Assembly: GCA_030425425.1 (NCBI GenBank)
Contig: JAUIAO010000036.1
Coordinates: forward strand, 1-62,470
DNA from: Bacteroidia bacterium
GTDB lineage: Bacteria > Bacteroidota > Bacteroidia > Cytophagales > Cyclobacteriaceae
Reading direction: 5' to 3'
Length of the DNA: 62,470 nucleotides
Part shown: positions 24,976 to 33,072 of the stretch, piece after piece
How the letters are laid out: every line of letters begins with the position of its first letter
Numbering within the stretch: the stretch's first letter is position 1
Made by a program: the position numbers and the translations under genes
The notes under the pieces: generated by a model
Told to the model about the DNA's origin: nothing
Database searches by the model: none
The model's input: only the letters and a program-made list of their open reading frames with translations

Positions 24976-26451
24976 ATGAGTTACATTTTATCCATCGATC
25001 AAGGAACCAGCAGTACCAAAACCATCATATTTGACGAGAAGGGTCAGGCGGTTTTTAAAGCATCAGAACCACTAAAAACTCATTATCTTGATGGTAATCG
25101 CGTGGAACAAGATCCAGAAGTGATTTATAAAAATGTCTTGATTTCTGTTCGGAACTGCATCGAGGGATTTATCAAAGCTGGAGGTGATGTTACTCAGATC
25201 AAAGCTTGTGGGATTTCCAATCAACGAGAAACTTTTGTGCTCTGGGACAAGGAAGGAAAACCACTTCATAATGCTGTCGTTTGGCAAGACAAACGATCTA
25301 TTGGCGTTTGCGACGATTTAGAAAAAGAGGGACTAGGTCCAAAAATCAATGAAAAAACGGGATTGATCATCGATCCTTATTTTTCAGGAACAAAGATCAT
25401 CTGGCTCAATCAAAATAATCAGTTGATCAAGGGGGCCATCTCCAAAGGAGAAGCCTATTTCGGGAATATCGATACTTGGCTATTATACAAAATGACTGGA
25501 GGGAAGTCTTACATGACAGATTATACCAATGCTTCCAGGACATTATTTTTCAATTTAAAAAAGCTTAATTGGGATCAGGACTTATTAACTGATTTTGGTT
25601 TGTCTAATTTGAATTTGCCAGAGGTGAAGCCTTCATCATTTCATTTTGGATCAACTAACCTTGAAGGGATTCTCGATCACGAAATAAGTATTTCTGCTCT
25701 TATAGGAGATTCTCATGCCGCTGCTTTTGGGGAAACCTGCTTTGATCCTGGAAATGCAAAAGCAACATTAGGTACCGGCAGCTCTATTCTGATGAACATT
25801 GGCAGTGAGCCTAAAACCTCTCAAAATGGTATGGTCACCACTATTTGCTGGAGTACTGAGGATCGTGTGGATTACGCGCTGGAAGGGATCATTGTATCTG
25901 CAGGAGCGACAATTGAATGGGTAAGAAATCAACTCGGATTATTCTCAGATACTTCGGAAATAGAGACCATTTGTGAATCAGTTCCAGATAATGGAGGAGT
26001 TTATATCGTGCCAGCATTTAGCGGGTTAGGAGCTCCGCACTGGAACATGAATCGTAAAGCGAGCATCGAAGGACTTTCTTTCGATTCCACAAAAGCACAT
26101 ATTGTGAAAGCTGCGGTTGAGTCTGTGCCTTATCAGATCAAAGATGTGATAGTGGCCATGGAGCAGGATTCTGGTACTCCACTTTCTGAATTGAAAATTG
26201 ATGGAGGAATTACAAACAACAAATCTCTCGTTCAGTTTCTGGCAGATCTTCTTGAACGTAAAGTGACGACTATCAGAATGGCAGATGTATCGGCTCTTGG
26301 GGCTGGCTATCTGGCTGGACTAAATGCTGGAGTCTATCGTGACCTTGATCAGCTCAAGTCTTTTAATGCGGATACGGTGACCACTACAGCTGGAGCAGAT
26401 GTGAGTCAGGTTAAAGAATATTATGAGGGATGGAAGAAAGTAATTGGTTGA
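24976..26451 (+). CDS. FGGY kinase, candidate D-apulose kinase
   Basis: This 491-residue protein has the two-domain FGGY fold: ATP motif SIDQGTSSTKT (5-15), NQRETFVLWD near 84, and the C-terminal ATP-site region LKIDGGITNNKS near 412. It looks like glycerol kinase overall, but the family's GDQQ substrate/loop motif is GDSHAAAFG here, and the WQxxRT motif is WQDKRS. These changes suggest another polyol or ketose. With the isomerase and split transketolase upstream, apulose 4-phosphorylation is the best fit. Last gene of its operon; it stops directly before the convergent RES toxin gene. Confidence 0.8.
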   Translation: MSYILSIDQGTSSTKTIIFDEKGQAVFKASEPLKTHYLDGNRVEQDPEVIYKNVLISVRNCIEGFIKAGGDVTQIKACGISNQRETFVLWDKEGKPLHNAVVWQDKRSIGVCDDLEKEGLGPKINEKTGLIIDPYFSGTKIIWLNQNNQLIKGAISKGEAYFGNIDTWLLYKMTGGKSYMTDYTNASRTLFFNLKKLNWDQDLLTDFGLSNLNLPEVKPSSFHFGSTNLEGILDHEISISALIGDSHAAAFGETCFDPGNAKATLGTGSSILMNIGSEPKTSQNGMVTTICWSTEDRVDYALEGIIVSAGATIEWVRNQLGLFSDTSEIETICESVPDNGGVYIVPAFSGLGAPHWNMNRKASIEGLSFDSTKAHIVKAAVESVPYQIKDVIVAMEQDSGTPLSELKIDGGITNNKSLVQFLADLLERKVTTIRMADVSALGAGYLAGLNAGVYRDLDQLKSFNADTVTTTAGADVSQVKEYYEGWKKVIG

Positions 26452-26901
26452 TTACTTAAACAGCCGCTTATCCAAAATCAAAGGACTAATATCCTTAATT
26501 CTGATATCTAAAAAATCTGGGTGGCTCGGATTGAGAATATAATTAAATTCTGTGTTGACAATTGCACTAGGAACTTTTAAGCAAAGTTGATTTGACTTCA
26601 GAAATTCAGTACCAATTTTGATGGTTTGATAAGTGTATGGATAGGCATTCCATTGCTCTGGTAGTGCGTCTATTGTCTGAATAGGGTGCTTATCAGGATA
26701 ATCTATCTCCGCCACGTAAAAACCAAGGTCTATCTTGTCTGCACTGAGATTAGCAATGATTTCCAGCACTGCCAAAGAAACTGATCCTGAAGTATAAATT
26801 GCCTTTACACCTTTCATATTCCATCGCCCACCGAACAGCATAGCCCCAATCCCCGATAGGTCATTGACATATTCTCGTCTGGCAATTCGATATAAAGTCA
26901 T
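26452..26901 (-). CDS. RES-domain toxin
   Basis: This 149-residue protein has the RES signature: an early arginine in YRIARREY, GGRWN near 25-29, YTSGSVSLAVLEIIAN near 36-51 with conserved Ser and Glu, and a compact alpha/beta fold. RES toxins deplete NAD+ by phosphorolysis or hydrolysis. It starts on the last base of the antitoxin stop (TGATG), so the pair is translationally coupled. It is convergent with the FGGY kinase gene with no gap. Confidence 0.87.
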   Translation of the reverse strand: MTLYRIARREYVNDLSGIGAMLFGGRWNMKGVKAIYTSGSVSLAVLEIIANLSADKIDLGFYVAEIDYPDKHPIQTIDALPEQWNAYPYTYQTIKIGTEFLKSNQLCLKVPSAIVNTEFNYILNPSHPDFLDIRIKDISPLILDKRLFK

Positions 26902-27330
26902 CAGGCGAACACTCCGTATGCTATTCGACCAAGTGTATCATTGATCATGCTGATACCGGTTTCCCGATCTAAGAACGATACTGGTTTTTCTCCACCAAGA
27001 GCAATTATAGGTGTGTGAAGCCAATCTTGAAAAGCTTCAATACTTCCTAGGACCTCTTGCCCATATTGATACAAAGCTGCGATTTGCAGCACCCGATCAC
27101 TGACCTGTGGACTTAACAAGTCATCATCTTTTACTTTTTCGATAGTACGCTTACTTACGGGCAATAGACTGGAAAACTCCGTAAGATTCATTCCTGAAGA
27201 GGCGACAATAGCTAAAAACTCAGATTTGGTAATACCTTCTTGAGATTTTCCGTATCTGACTGCTGGTTCGCTGAGCATGTTTTCTTCTTTGTTATCGGAA
27301 CTAGTATATGTGTACCTTGATTTTTCCATA
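26901..27330 (-). CDS. Xre/DUF2384 antitoxin of the RES module
   Basis: The ATG at 27330 (142 codons) is preferred over a TTG slightly upstream because it directly follows the -7 box. The protein has an N-terminal Xre-like helix-turn-helix (EFLAIVASSGMNLTEFSSLLPVSKRTIEKVK) and a C-terminal toxin-binding domain of the DUF2384 type, with FQDWLHTPIIALGGEKPVSFLD. It should bind its own promoter and neutralise the RES toxin. Confidence 0.85.
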
Positions 27331-27333
27331 CTC

Positions 27334-27375
27334 AAATATACGAAATATTTCTTAAAACAGGGCGAATATATTCGC
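27334..27375 (-). promoter_or_regulatory. Promoter and palindromic operators of the RES/Xre module
   Basis: On the minus strand the -7 box TATATTTG (27341-27334) ends three bases before the antitoxin ATG. Just upstream are two palindromes, GAAATATTTC (27343-27352) and the perfect 14-mer GCGAATATATTCGC (27362-27375). The second overlaps the last base of the GH28 stop codon. They are the likely binding sites for the Xre protein. Confidence 0.65.
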
Positions 27376-28913
27376 TATTTAAATATTACTTCCTCCGAAT
27401 CTTCAGCTTTAAAACTCAAATCTTTGCCATTCAATTCAAAAATCACGTGATCAAATATTACTTGCTTTGAGCCTAATAGAGCTATTGTACTGTCAGCAGA
27501 TTCAATTCTAGAATTTTTGATAGAGACATTTTCTGCATCATTGATGATCATGAGTTTTTCACTTTTCACATTAAGATTATCCATCACCAGATTGGTCATG
27601 GGAGATTCTGGGATGCCAAGAATTTTTAAAAAATGTGTAGAACGCTCTATGATAAGATTACTCATTTTGATATTTCGATAAAAAGGGGTGAGGTCATTGA
27701 CTTCTCGTTTTGGCATTCTTTCCGCCAGCTCACCAACATAAGCCGGAGTGCCGAGCATGTCCCATTTGATGGCGGTGTATTCTAGGTTCATTCGGATACG
27801 ATCATAATAGAGGTTTTCTCCACCACCACCACGTGGCCTCCGTGTCTTGAATCGGATACCTACTCCCGTTCCTTTAAAAACACAGTCATGAACATATAGA
27901 TTTCGGATCACACCGGCTGTTTCGCTACCGCAGGTTATTCCTCCATGCCCTTGTTTTGCCAGACAATACCTTACAACCACATTTTCTGTAGGCCGATTTA
28001 CTTTTAATCCATCTTCTCCTCGGCCAGCCTTCATGGTAAAGCAATCATCTCCGGTACTCAGCGTGCAATACTCGATCAATACGTTTCTGGAAGACTCCAC
28101 ATCAATGCCGTCACCTCGTGGAATTCCTTCAGAGTTTACCAATACCCCACGAATGATTACATTTTCGCAATATGTAGGTACAATGTTCCAAAATGCTGTG
28201 TTTTCCAATGAAACACCTTCGATCAGCACATTTTTGCAGTTAATTGGAGAGATAAACTTCGGAGGAAAAACCCAATCTTCTTCCGATCCATCGTGAATTC
28301 TTTCTTTTGCAGGCAAGCTCAAATCAACCAATGATTCGATGGGTTTCATATAGCTTCGTTCTTTGATTTCTCCACCGTATGGGCCGATTAGTTTTCCATT
28401 TCCGGTAATGGCGATATTCTCGGCATTGTTGGCATAAATACACGCACCAAGAGACATCACCTCTAGACTTTCGACTCTGTTGAAAACGGCTGGCTGATAG
28501 TCTTTTACCTCATTGCTGAAGCGGATCTCCGCACCGCTTTCAAAATGAAGGTTTACGTTGCTTTTCAATTCTATTCGTCCTGATTTCCATTGACCCTTCG
28601 GGATCAATACCGTGCCACCACCTTCGCTGCTAAGTTGATCAATGGCTGAATTGATAATTGCCGTGATCAGAACAGATGTGTCAGCAACCAGGTTGGCAAT
28701 GTTGATTTTATTTTCTGGGAATGTTGGTTTTTGAAAAGCCGGAAAATCAAATGGTGCGATGACAGCAGCTATTGAATCCGGCATTACTTTCGCACCCACT
28801 TGGCTTGCAGTAGGAATGGAGCTCAGTTTCTCCATGTCTGGTCCCACTGATTGATAATTACCACATGCAAAAAGGTAACTCATCAATACCCACATCAAAA
28901 TTTGGATTCTCAT
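27375..28913 (-). CDS. GH28 polygalacturonase-family lipoprotein
   Basis: The start at 28913 is chosen because it gives an SPII signal with Cys17 (FACGN); the frame is open upstream but without signal character. It is a right-handed beta-helix protein with GH28 motifs GDDCFTMKAG, QGHGG and GIRFKTRR. The first motif is RGDGID in place of the usual NTDG, so one catalytic-site neighbour differs; the aspartates remain. Such variants often act on rhamnogalacturonan or on terminal galacturonic acid rather than plain homogalacturonan. It lies downstream of the DUF5703 protein and acetylesterase genes on the same strand, probably one operon. Confidence 0.88.
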   Translation of the reverse strand: MRIQILMWVLMSYLFACGNYQSVGPDMEKLSSIPTASQVGAKVMPDSIAAVIAPFDFPAFQKPTFPENKINIANLVADTSVLITAIINSAIDQLSSEGGGTVLIPKGQWKSGRIELKSNVNLHFESGAEIRFSNEVKDYQPAVFNRVESLEVMSLGACIYANNAENIAITGNGKLIGPYGGEIKERSYMKPIESLVDLSLPAKERIHDGSEEDWVFPPKFISPINCKNVLIEGVSLENTAFWNIVPTYCENVIIRGVLVNSEGIPRGDGIDVESSRNVLIEYCTLSTGDDCFTMKAGRGEDGLKVNRPTENVVVRYCLAKQGHGGITCGSETAGVIRNLYVHDCVFKGTGVGIRFKTRRPRGGGGENLYYDRIRMNLEYTAIKWDMLGTPAYVGELAERMPKREVNDLTPFYRNIKMSNLIIERSTHFLKILGIPESPMTNLVMDNLNVKSEKLMIINDAENVSIKNSRIESADSTIALLGSKQVIFDHVIFELNGKDLSFKAEDSEEVIFK

Positions 28914-29000
28914 TTGATATAATTTATTCAATTTAAAATTCGGTTTAGCCGTATTATTCCATAGCCTCTGTATTTCCAATAATCACATAGGCAACAATTG

Positions 29001-31340
29001 TTAACATCCATCAATCATAAATACAATATCCTTCTTTCGCTCTGCAGGAGTGACTTCCAATTCTATTAATTCACCATTTCGGTATTCCACTTCGATGATT
29101 GTATTTTTCAGTGCGTGCAGTTTGAAATGTACATCCCAATCCTGAGGCCAGGCAGGGAAAAGCAAAATTGTATCTCCATTTGTTTGCAGCAGCATTTCCT
29201 GCAGCCCAATAGCTCCGGAACCACCCCAGTTATGATCAGGAACCCAATCAAATCCAGGGCCCCAAAATGCAGGAAATCTACGTCCGGAATCTTGCAATTT
29301 CTCGGTAGTAATTCTCGCAGCTTCTTCTGTCAAACCGAGTCTGGCAGCCCAAATATTGTATTGTTTCCAGCCGATATGACTTTTAAACTCCTGCACATCA
29401 GGATCCAATTGATAGGTATTGATGGCCATATCCAAATCCGGCTTTCCAAGTCCGTAAATTCCCCACGGGAAAACAGGATAAAGCTGTGGCGCTTCTGTGT
29501 TGTTGATCCGTTCCCAGATCTTTGCGGGAGCGATGGTTTTCTTCCCATCAAATTCCAGAAAACTCAAAGGAGGAATTCTATCCTGCAACTCTGAAAAGTA
29601 TGCTTTTTCACTTTCAGGTAAATATTTGGATACTATTAGTTTCTCTATCACCACCTGCAATGCTGCAACAGTGGAAGTGGCATTATAGGCCATCTTGTAT
29701 GTTTCGCAAGACGAACCCGGATAAAGCACCAGATCACCATTTGCGTCAAGTTCTTTCCGGCCTCTCTGAGCTGACAGGTATTGATAATGCTCATCAAAAA
29801 ACTTTAATGAGCTAGTGATCAGTGGAATGTACTTGGAGATGTCCCTCTTTGCATATCGTTCCGTTTCCAGAATCATGAGGCAAAATTCCAACACCGTGTC
29901 CCATTGATATTCTAGCCATGCATTGTATTGCAAACCCGGATCGTAACCTTCGGGGCGTTTCGAATTATACTCCGCGAAATTGGGCAAACCAAAATTTTCA
30001 ATTTGTTCTGTGAAGCAGGCTCCATCATGTCCCCAATAGACTTTGCTTCTGAGCTCCGCATTCTTTAGCGTTTTTAGGTAAAATTCGAACTGTGGAATCA
30101 TCAATTCAAAGTCTCCGGATTTCAACATGGGGAAATACACCAATCGTTGATTCTGTGCGGTATGCGTACCGCCACCCCAGTTGCGATGGTCAGGGGAGAA
30201 AGTGTATGCACTGTCAATTGGAGAAGGGTCATAAGTGAATAGTCCTCCATTAAATTTTGTTGGGCTGCTTCCATACGCATTGCAGCCAAGCATGTATCGA
30301 AAAAGCTGATAGTTTCTACCAGTTTGCCAAATAGAATCCTGCTCTGGGCGATCGATGAAAACGTAACTCCTATTCCAGTACTGGTGCCACCAATGGCGGG
30401 TGATTTTCTGAGAGCCTCTAAGATCTTTTTTGGATAGGCTCAGCAGTTCATCTTTCCATTCTTCTGTGTTTTCTGTTTGTTTGGTGTGAAGTGTGATTTT
30501 TAGCTGATGTGATTTAGCGGCTTTTTTACTAGATAGCTTCCATCCTTTAAAATCTGTATCTATATATCTGCCTTCTGTCAGCTCGTCGGGCTGTAGGTTC
30601 CTACCTGTGATTATACCTCCAAATGTCAAGTTTTTCAGCGGATCATACATCTGATCTTTCACAGATTCCATTTGCTGCTGTGCCACAGTAAGATCGAACA
30701 TCGTGCTGTCAGCATTCTGATGATAAAAAAGTACTCCGTTCCCTTCAAAGTCAATTTCATCCTGCTTACTGACCACTTCTTTTCCTCGCCATTTCCATGA
30801 AGTGGCAAATTTGGCTCTTCCTCTCAATGTGCGATCTTCATGCCGCCAGTTCTCGTAAGTAGCAGAAATTTTCGATGGCTGAGAGGTTTTAAGATCTACA
30901 TGAATTACCGGTCGATGAACTTCCACCCAAAGATCAATTTCTGCGTTGTTTTGACCATTTTTTCCCGAAATCAGAATATTTCCGTCGCGAAGATTAAGTG
31001 TTTGATTGAAGTCACCATTTCTGAATGGGTTTGGGGAAATATTTAGTCGAATTCTCCCGAGTTTCAGCAACATATTGTTTTCATCGAAAGTGCCACTCCG
31101 TGAGAAATAGAATAACAATTCGTCATTTTCCACCCAGACGTTCATCCCGATATCCCCGCCTCCAAGAGGCATAGATTCGGAGGCGTTTACGCTTTGTGAG
31201 TTCCAGCCGATGTTATAATCGGCAAGTTGGTTTGGTTGTGCCTGGATAAATCCTAAAACACAAAATATAAAACACCAACAGAATCCATTTTTAATAAGGA
31301 TTTTAAAACTTTGATGAGTTTCTGGTTTTGAGCCTTGCAT
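29001..31340 (-). CDS. DUF5703-type (alpha/alpha)6-barrel glycosidase-like protein
   Basis: I start at 31340; a further ATG at 31364 lies inside a hairpin. The signal peptide ends near FIQAQ. The mature N-terminus (YNIGWNSQSVNASESMPLGG) has the beta-sandwich character of the DUF5703/GH95-like group. The C-terminal two-thirds is helical, with conserved aromatic and acidic segments such as FNGGLFTYD, YWGHDGACFTE and GSSCETYKMAYN. The family is common in pectin loci but I know of no firm activity. Conserved acids in WGHDGACFTE and GGSGAIGLQEML are candidate catalytic sites. Probably periplasmic or surface-exposed. Confidence 0.72.
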   Translation of the reverse strand: MQGSKPETHQSFKILIKNGFCWCFIFCVLGFIQAQPNQLADYNIGWNSQSVNASESMPLGGGDIGMNVWVENDELLFYFSRSGTFDENNMLLKLGRIRLNISPNPFRNGDFNQTLNLRDGNILISGKNGQNNAEIDLWVEVHRPVIHVDLKTSQPSKISATYENWRHEDRTLRGRAKFATSWKWRGKEVVSKQDEIDFEGNGVLFYHQNADSTMFDLTVAQQQMESVKDQMYDPLKNLTFGGIITGRNLQPDELTEGRYIDTDFKGWKLSSKKAAKSHQLKITLHTKQTENTEEWKDELLSLSKKDLRGSQKITRHWWHQYWNRSYVFIDRPEQDSIWQTGRNYQLFRYMLGCNAYGSSPTKFNGGLFTYDPSPIDSAYTFSPDHRNWGGGTHTAQNQRLVYFPMLKSGDFELMIPQFEFYLKTLKNAELRSKVYWGHDGACFTEQIENFGLPNFAEYNSKRPEGYDPGLQYNAWLEYQWDTVLEFCLMILETERYAKRDISKYIPLITSSLKFFDEHYQYLSAQRGRKELDANGDLVLYPGSSCETYKMAYNATSTVAALQVVIEKLIVSKYLPESEKAYFSELQDRIPPLSFLEFDGKKTIAPAKIWERINNTEAPQLYPVFPWGIYGLGKPDLDMAINTYQLDPDVQEFKSHIGWKQYNIWAARLGLTEEAARITTEKLQDSGRRFPAFWGPGFDWVPDHNWGGSGAIGLQEMLLQTNGDTILLFPAWPQDWDVHFKLHALKNTIIEVEYRNGELIELEVTPAERKKDIVFMIDGC

Positions 31341-31362
31341 TTTAATTGACAGTTGGAGCTGC

Positions 31363-31377
31363 ATCCCTTTTCGGGAT
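31363..31377 (-). other. Short hairpin between acetylesterase and DUF5703 genes
   Basis: ATCCC (31363-31367) and GGGAT (31373-31377) form a 5-bp stem in the 39-base gap after the acetylesterase stop codon. It covers an alternative start of the DUF5703 gene. Too weak for a terminator; it may tune translation. Confidence 0.35.
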
Positions 31378-31379
31378 GA

Positions 31380-32837
31380 TTATTTCGAAACCTTAACTTC
31401 TTCTGGATTCCAGTCATCAGTCCTAAAAGAGCTGACAGGAATACCTTCTGTGCTAAAAAGCTGTGCCGGTCCCTCATTGCTAAACGCATATCGAACAGCA
31501 ACAGGATTCGGTACATTTGCAGACCACACCTGAACGGATTTTCTCCTCACTTTGCATTCCGCAGGATAAAAAATCTTATCTTCTCCAGCTACCTGAAAAG
31601 CTGTAACTGCTCTGCCATATGACGTGATTCCATTAGGGAGTTTTTTGAAAGTGATCGTGATTAGAGAGTCTTCGATGTTCAATTCATTATAATCTGGAGT
31701 TTCGAATCCGAACCCTTCTTTGCCATACGTTTTGGCAAGTGCCAACCACGCTAAGCGTTCCCCGGGAGTTTGTTTGTCCATTGGATGGATGGTTTTCATA
31801 TCGCCAGCATCCAGTAGGCAGGCCATCCTAGAGTTTGGAATGATATATTCAGATTTGCGCTGAGCATCTCTCAAATAGGCCGAATTAGCAAACCATGGCT
31901 TTTCGTTTGGGTAAAAAAGATCATAGTTAAAAGGCGAAATCTGAGCATAGTAAAAGGGAAATTCTCCCTGATCCCATAGGTTTCTCCAAAGCTTCACCAT
32001 TTCAGGAAACAGCCTTTCGTAAGCTAATGGTCGCTCAGCATTTGACTCACCCTGATACCAAATCACGCCTTTGATGGTATAGCCAATCACAGGGCTAAGC
32101 ATGCCATTGAAAAGAACTGTAGGCGTACGGTTTCGTTCACCGATTTCTGCATCTGTTTTCGGGATTTCAATGTCTGGATAAGCTTTCAGGACATCTTCAT
32201 TCATCCAGGCTTCCACATTGGAGCCTCCAAAGTTCACATCCAATAACCCGATCGGAACTCCAGTGATTTCATTGACGGTCTTGGCAAAATAATAAGCCGT
32301 AGCACTAAACGAACCTGTGGTATTAATATCAGCTTCTTTCCAGCTTCCTTCGAATTCAGAAACAGGTGAAGTGGTCGATTTGCGAGGTACTGAAATCAAT
32401 CTGATTTCAGGATTTTTGGAACCAATGATTTCTCGATTGGAGTTGGCCACAGGCTCTCCTCTGAAACCACGTAAGGGCATTTCCATATTCGACTGACCAG
32501 CACAAACCCACACATCACCGATCATTACGTTTTTGATCGTTCTTAATTGTACTCCAGAAGAAATTTTCAATTCGTAAGGGCCACCAGCATCTGGAGTTTC
32601 GAAGGCTATGGACCATTCTCCTTTTTTATTTGTTTTGGTGGTCAGAATCATGTTATCGAACCATGAAGCCCTGATTTCTACATTTTTTTCGCTTGAAGTT
32701 CCCCAGATTTTGGCTTTCGTATTTCGCTGGAGTACAAGATTATCTGAAAACAAATCCGGGAGAACAAGCTGTCCGAAGGCTTCAGTAATGGTACCAAGAA
32801 CTAAAACGGATAAAAAAGTAATAAGTAATTTCTTCAT
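31380..32837 (-). CDS. SGNH carbohydrate acetylesterase (sialate O-acetylesterase family)
   Basis: This 485-residue protein has a signal peptide ending at EAFGQ. The catalytic serine is in CAGQSNMEMPL and the Asp-His pair in GDMKTIHP; the substrate-domain sequence YQGESNAERP is also typical. Members hydrolyse acetyl esters on sugars. Next to polygalacturonase and pectate lyase genes it probably strips O-acetyl groups from pectin or from rhamnogalacturonan II sugars such as acetylated methylfucose or aceric acid. It is the first gene of the minus-strand unit 32837-27375, divergent from the GH2 gene. Confidence 0.85.
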   Translation of the reverse strand: MKKLLITFLSVLVLGTITEAFGQLVLPDLFSDNLVLQRNTKAKIWGTSSEKNVEIRASWFDNMILTTKTNKKGEWSIAFETPDAGGPYELKISSGVQLRTIKNVMIGDVWVCAGQSNMEMPLRGFRGEPVANSNREIIGSKNPEIRLISVPRKSTTSPVSEFEGSWKEADINTTGSFSATAYYFAKTVNEITGVPIGLLDVNFGGSNVEAWMNEDVLKAYPDIEIPKTDAEIGERNRTPTVLFNGMLSPVIGYTIKGVIWYQGESNAERPLAYERLFPEMVKLWRNLWDQGEFPFYYAQISPFNYDLFYPNEKPWFANSAYLRDAQRKSEYIIPNSRMACLLDAGDMKTIHPMDKQTPGERLAWLALAKTYGKEGFGFETPDYNELNIEDSLITITFKKLPNGITSYGRAVTAFQVAGEDKIFYPAECKVRRKSVQVWSANVPNPVAVRYAFSNEGPAQLFSTEGIPVSSFRTDDWNPEEVKVSK

Positions 32838-32888
32838 TTTGTCAATGTATTGATCGTTAAAAATAATGGCTATTCATTACAACTTCAG

Positions 32889-33060
32889 CGGGATAATGCA
32901 GGATGCTGAGACTTTTGAGTTTCTATAATTTGCTATTAAAATAAATAATCTCGAGGCAGAGCCATCGAGGCATTTGATGGAGTTTGCTTTGCAAACAAAA
33001 GTATCTCGCTCCAGAGGGGCGGGGAATTGAACCCACTGGTGGGATTAAACCGAACTTTCA
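32889..33060. promoter_or_regulatory. Divergent intergenic region between acetylesterase and GH2
   Basis: CGGGA (32889-32893) and CAGGA (32899-32903) form a 10-bp-spaced pair like those at other operons. GTTTGC/GCAAAC (32982-32987 and 32991-32996) form a tight hairpin. A GC-richer stretch follows at 33010-33050 with a CCCAC/GTGGG hairpin. I could not place convincing -33/-7 boxes for either gene. Confidence 0.4.
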
Positions 33061-33072
33061 ACCTCTATCACT

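Noticed and set aside
24976-26451. Glycerol kinase GlpK
   Set aside because: The substrate-loop motif differs (GDSHAAAFG) and there is no glycerol facilitator or glycerol-3-phosphate dehydrogenase; the operon indicates a pentulose.
32982-32996. GTTTGC/GCAAAC hairpin as a terminator
   Set aside because: Only A-rich sequence follows on the plus strand, and both flanking genes point away from it.
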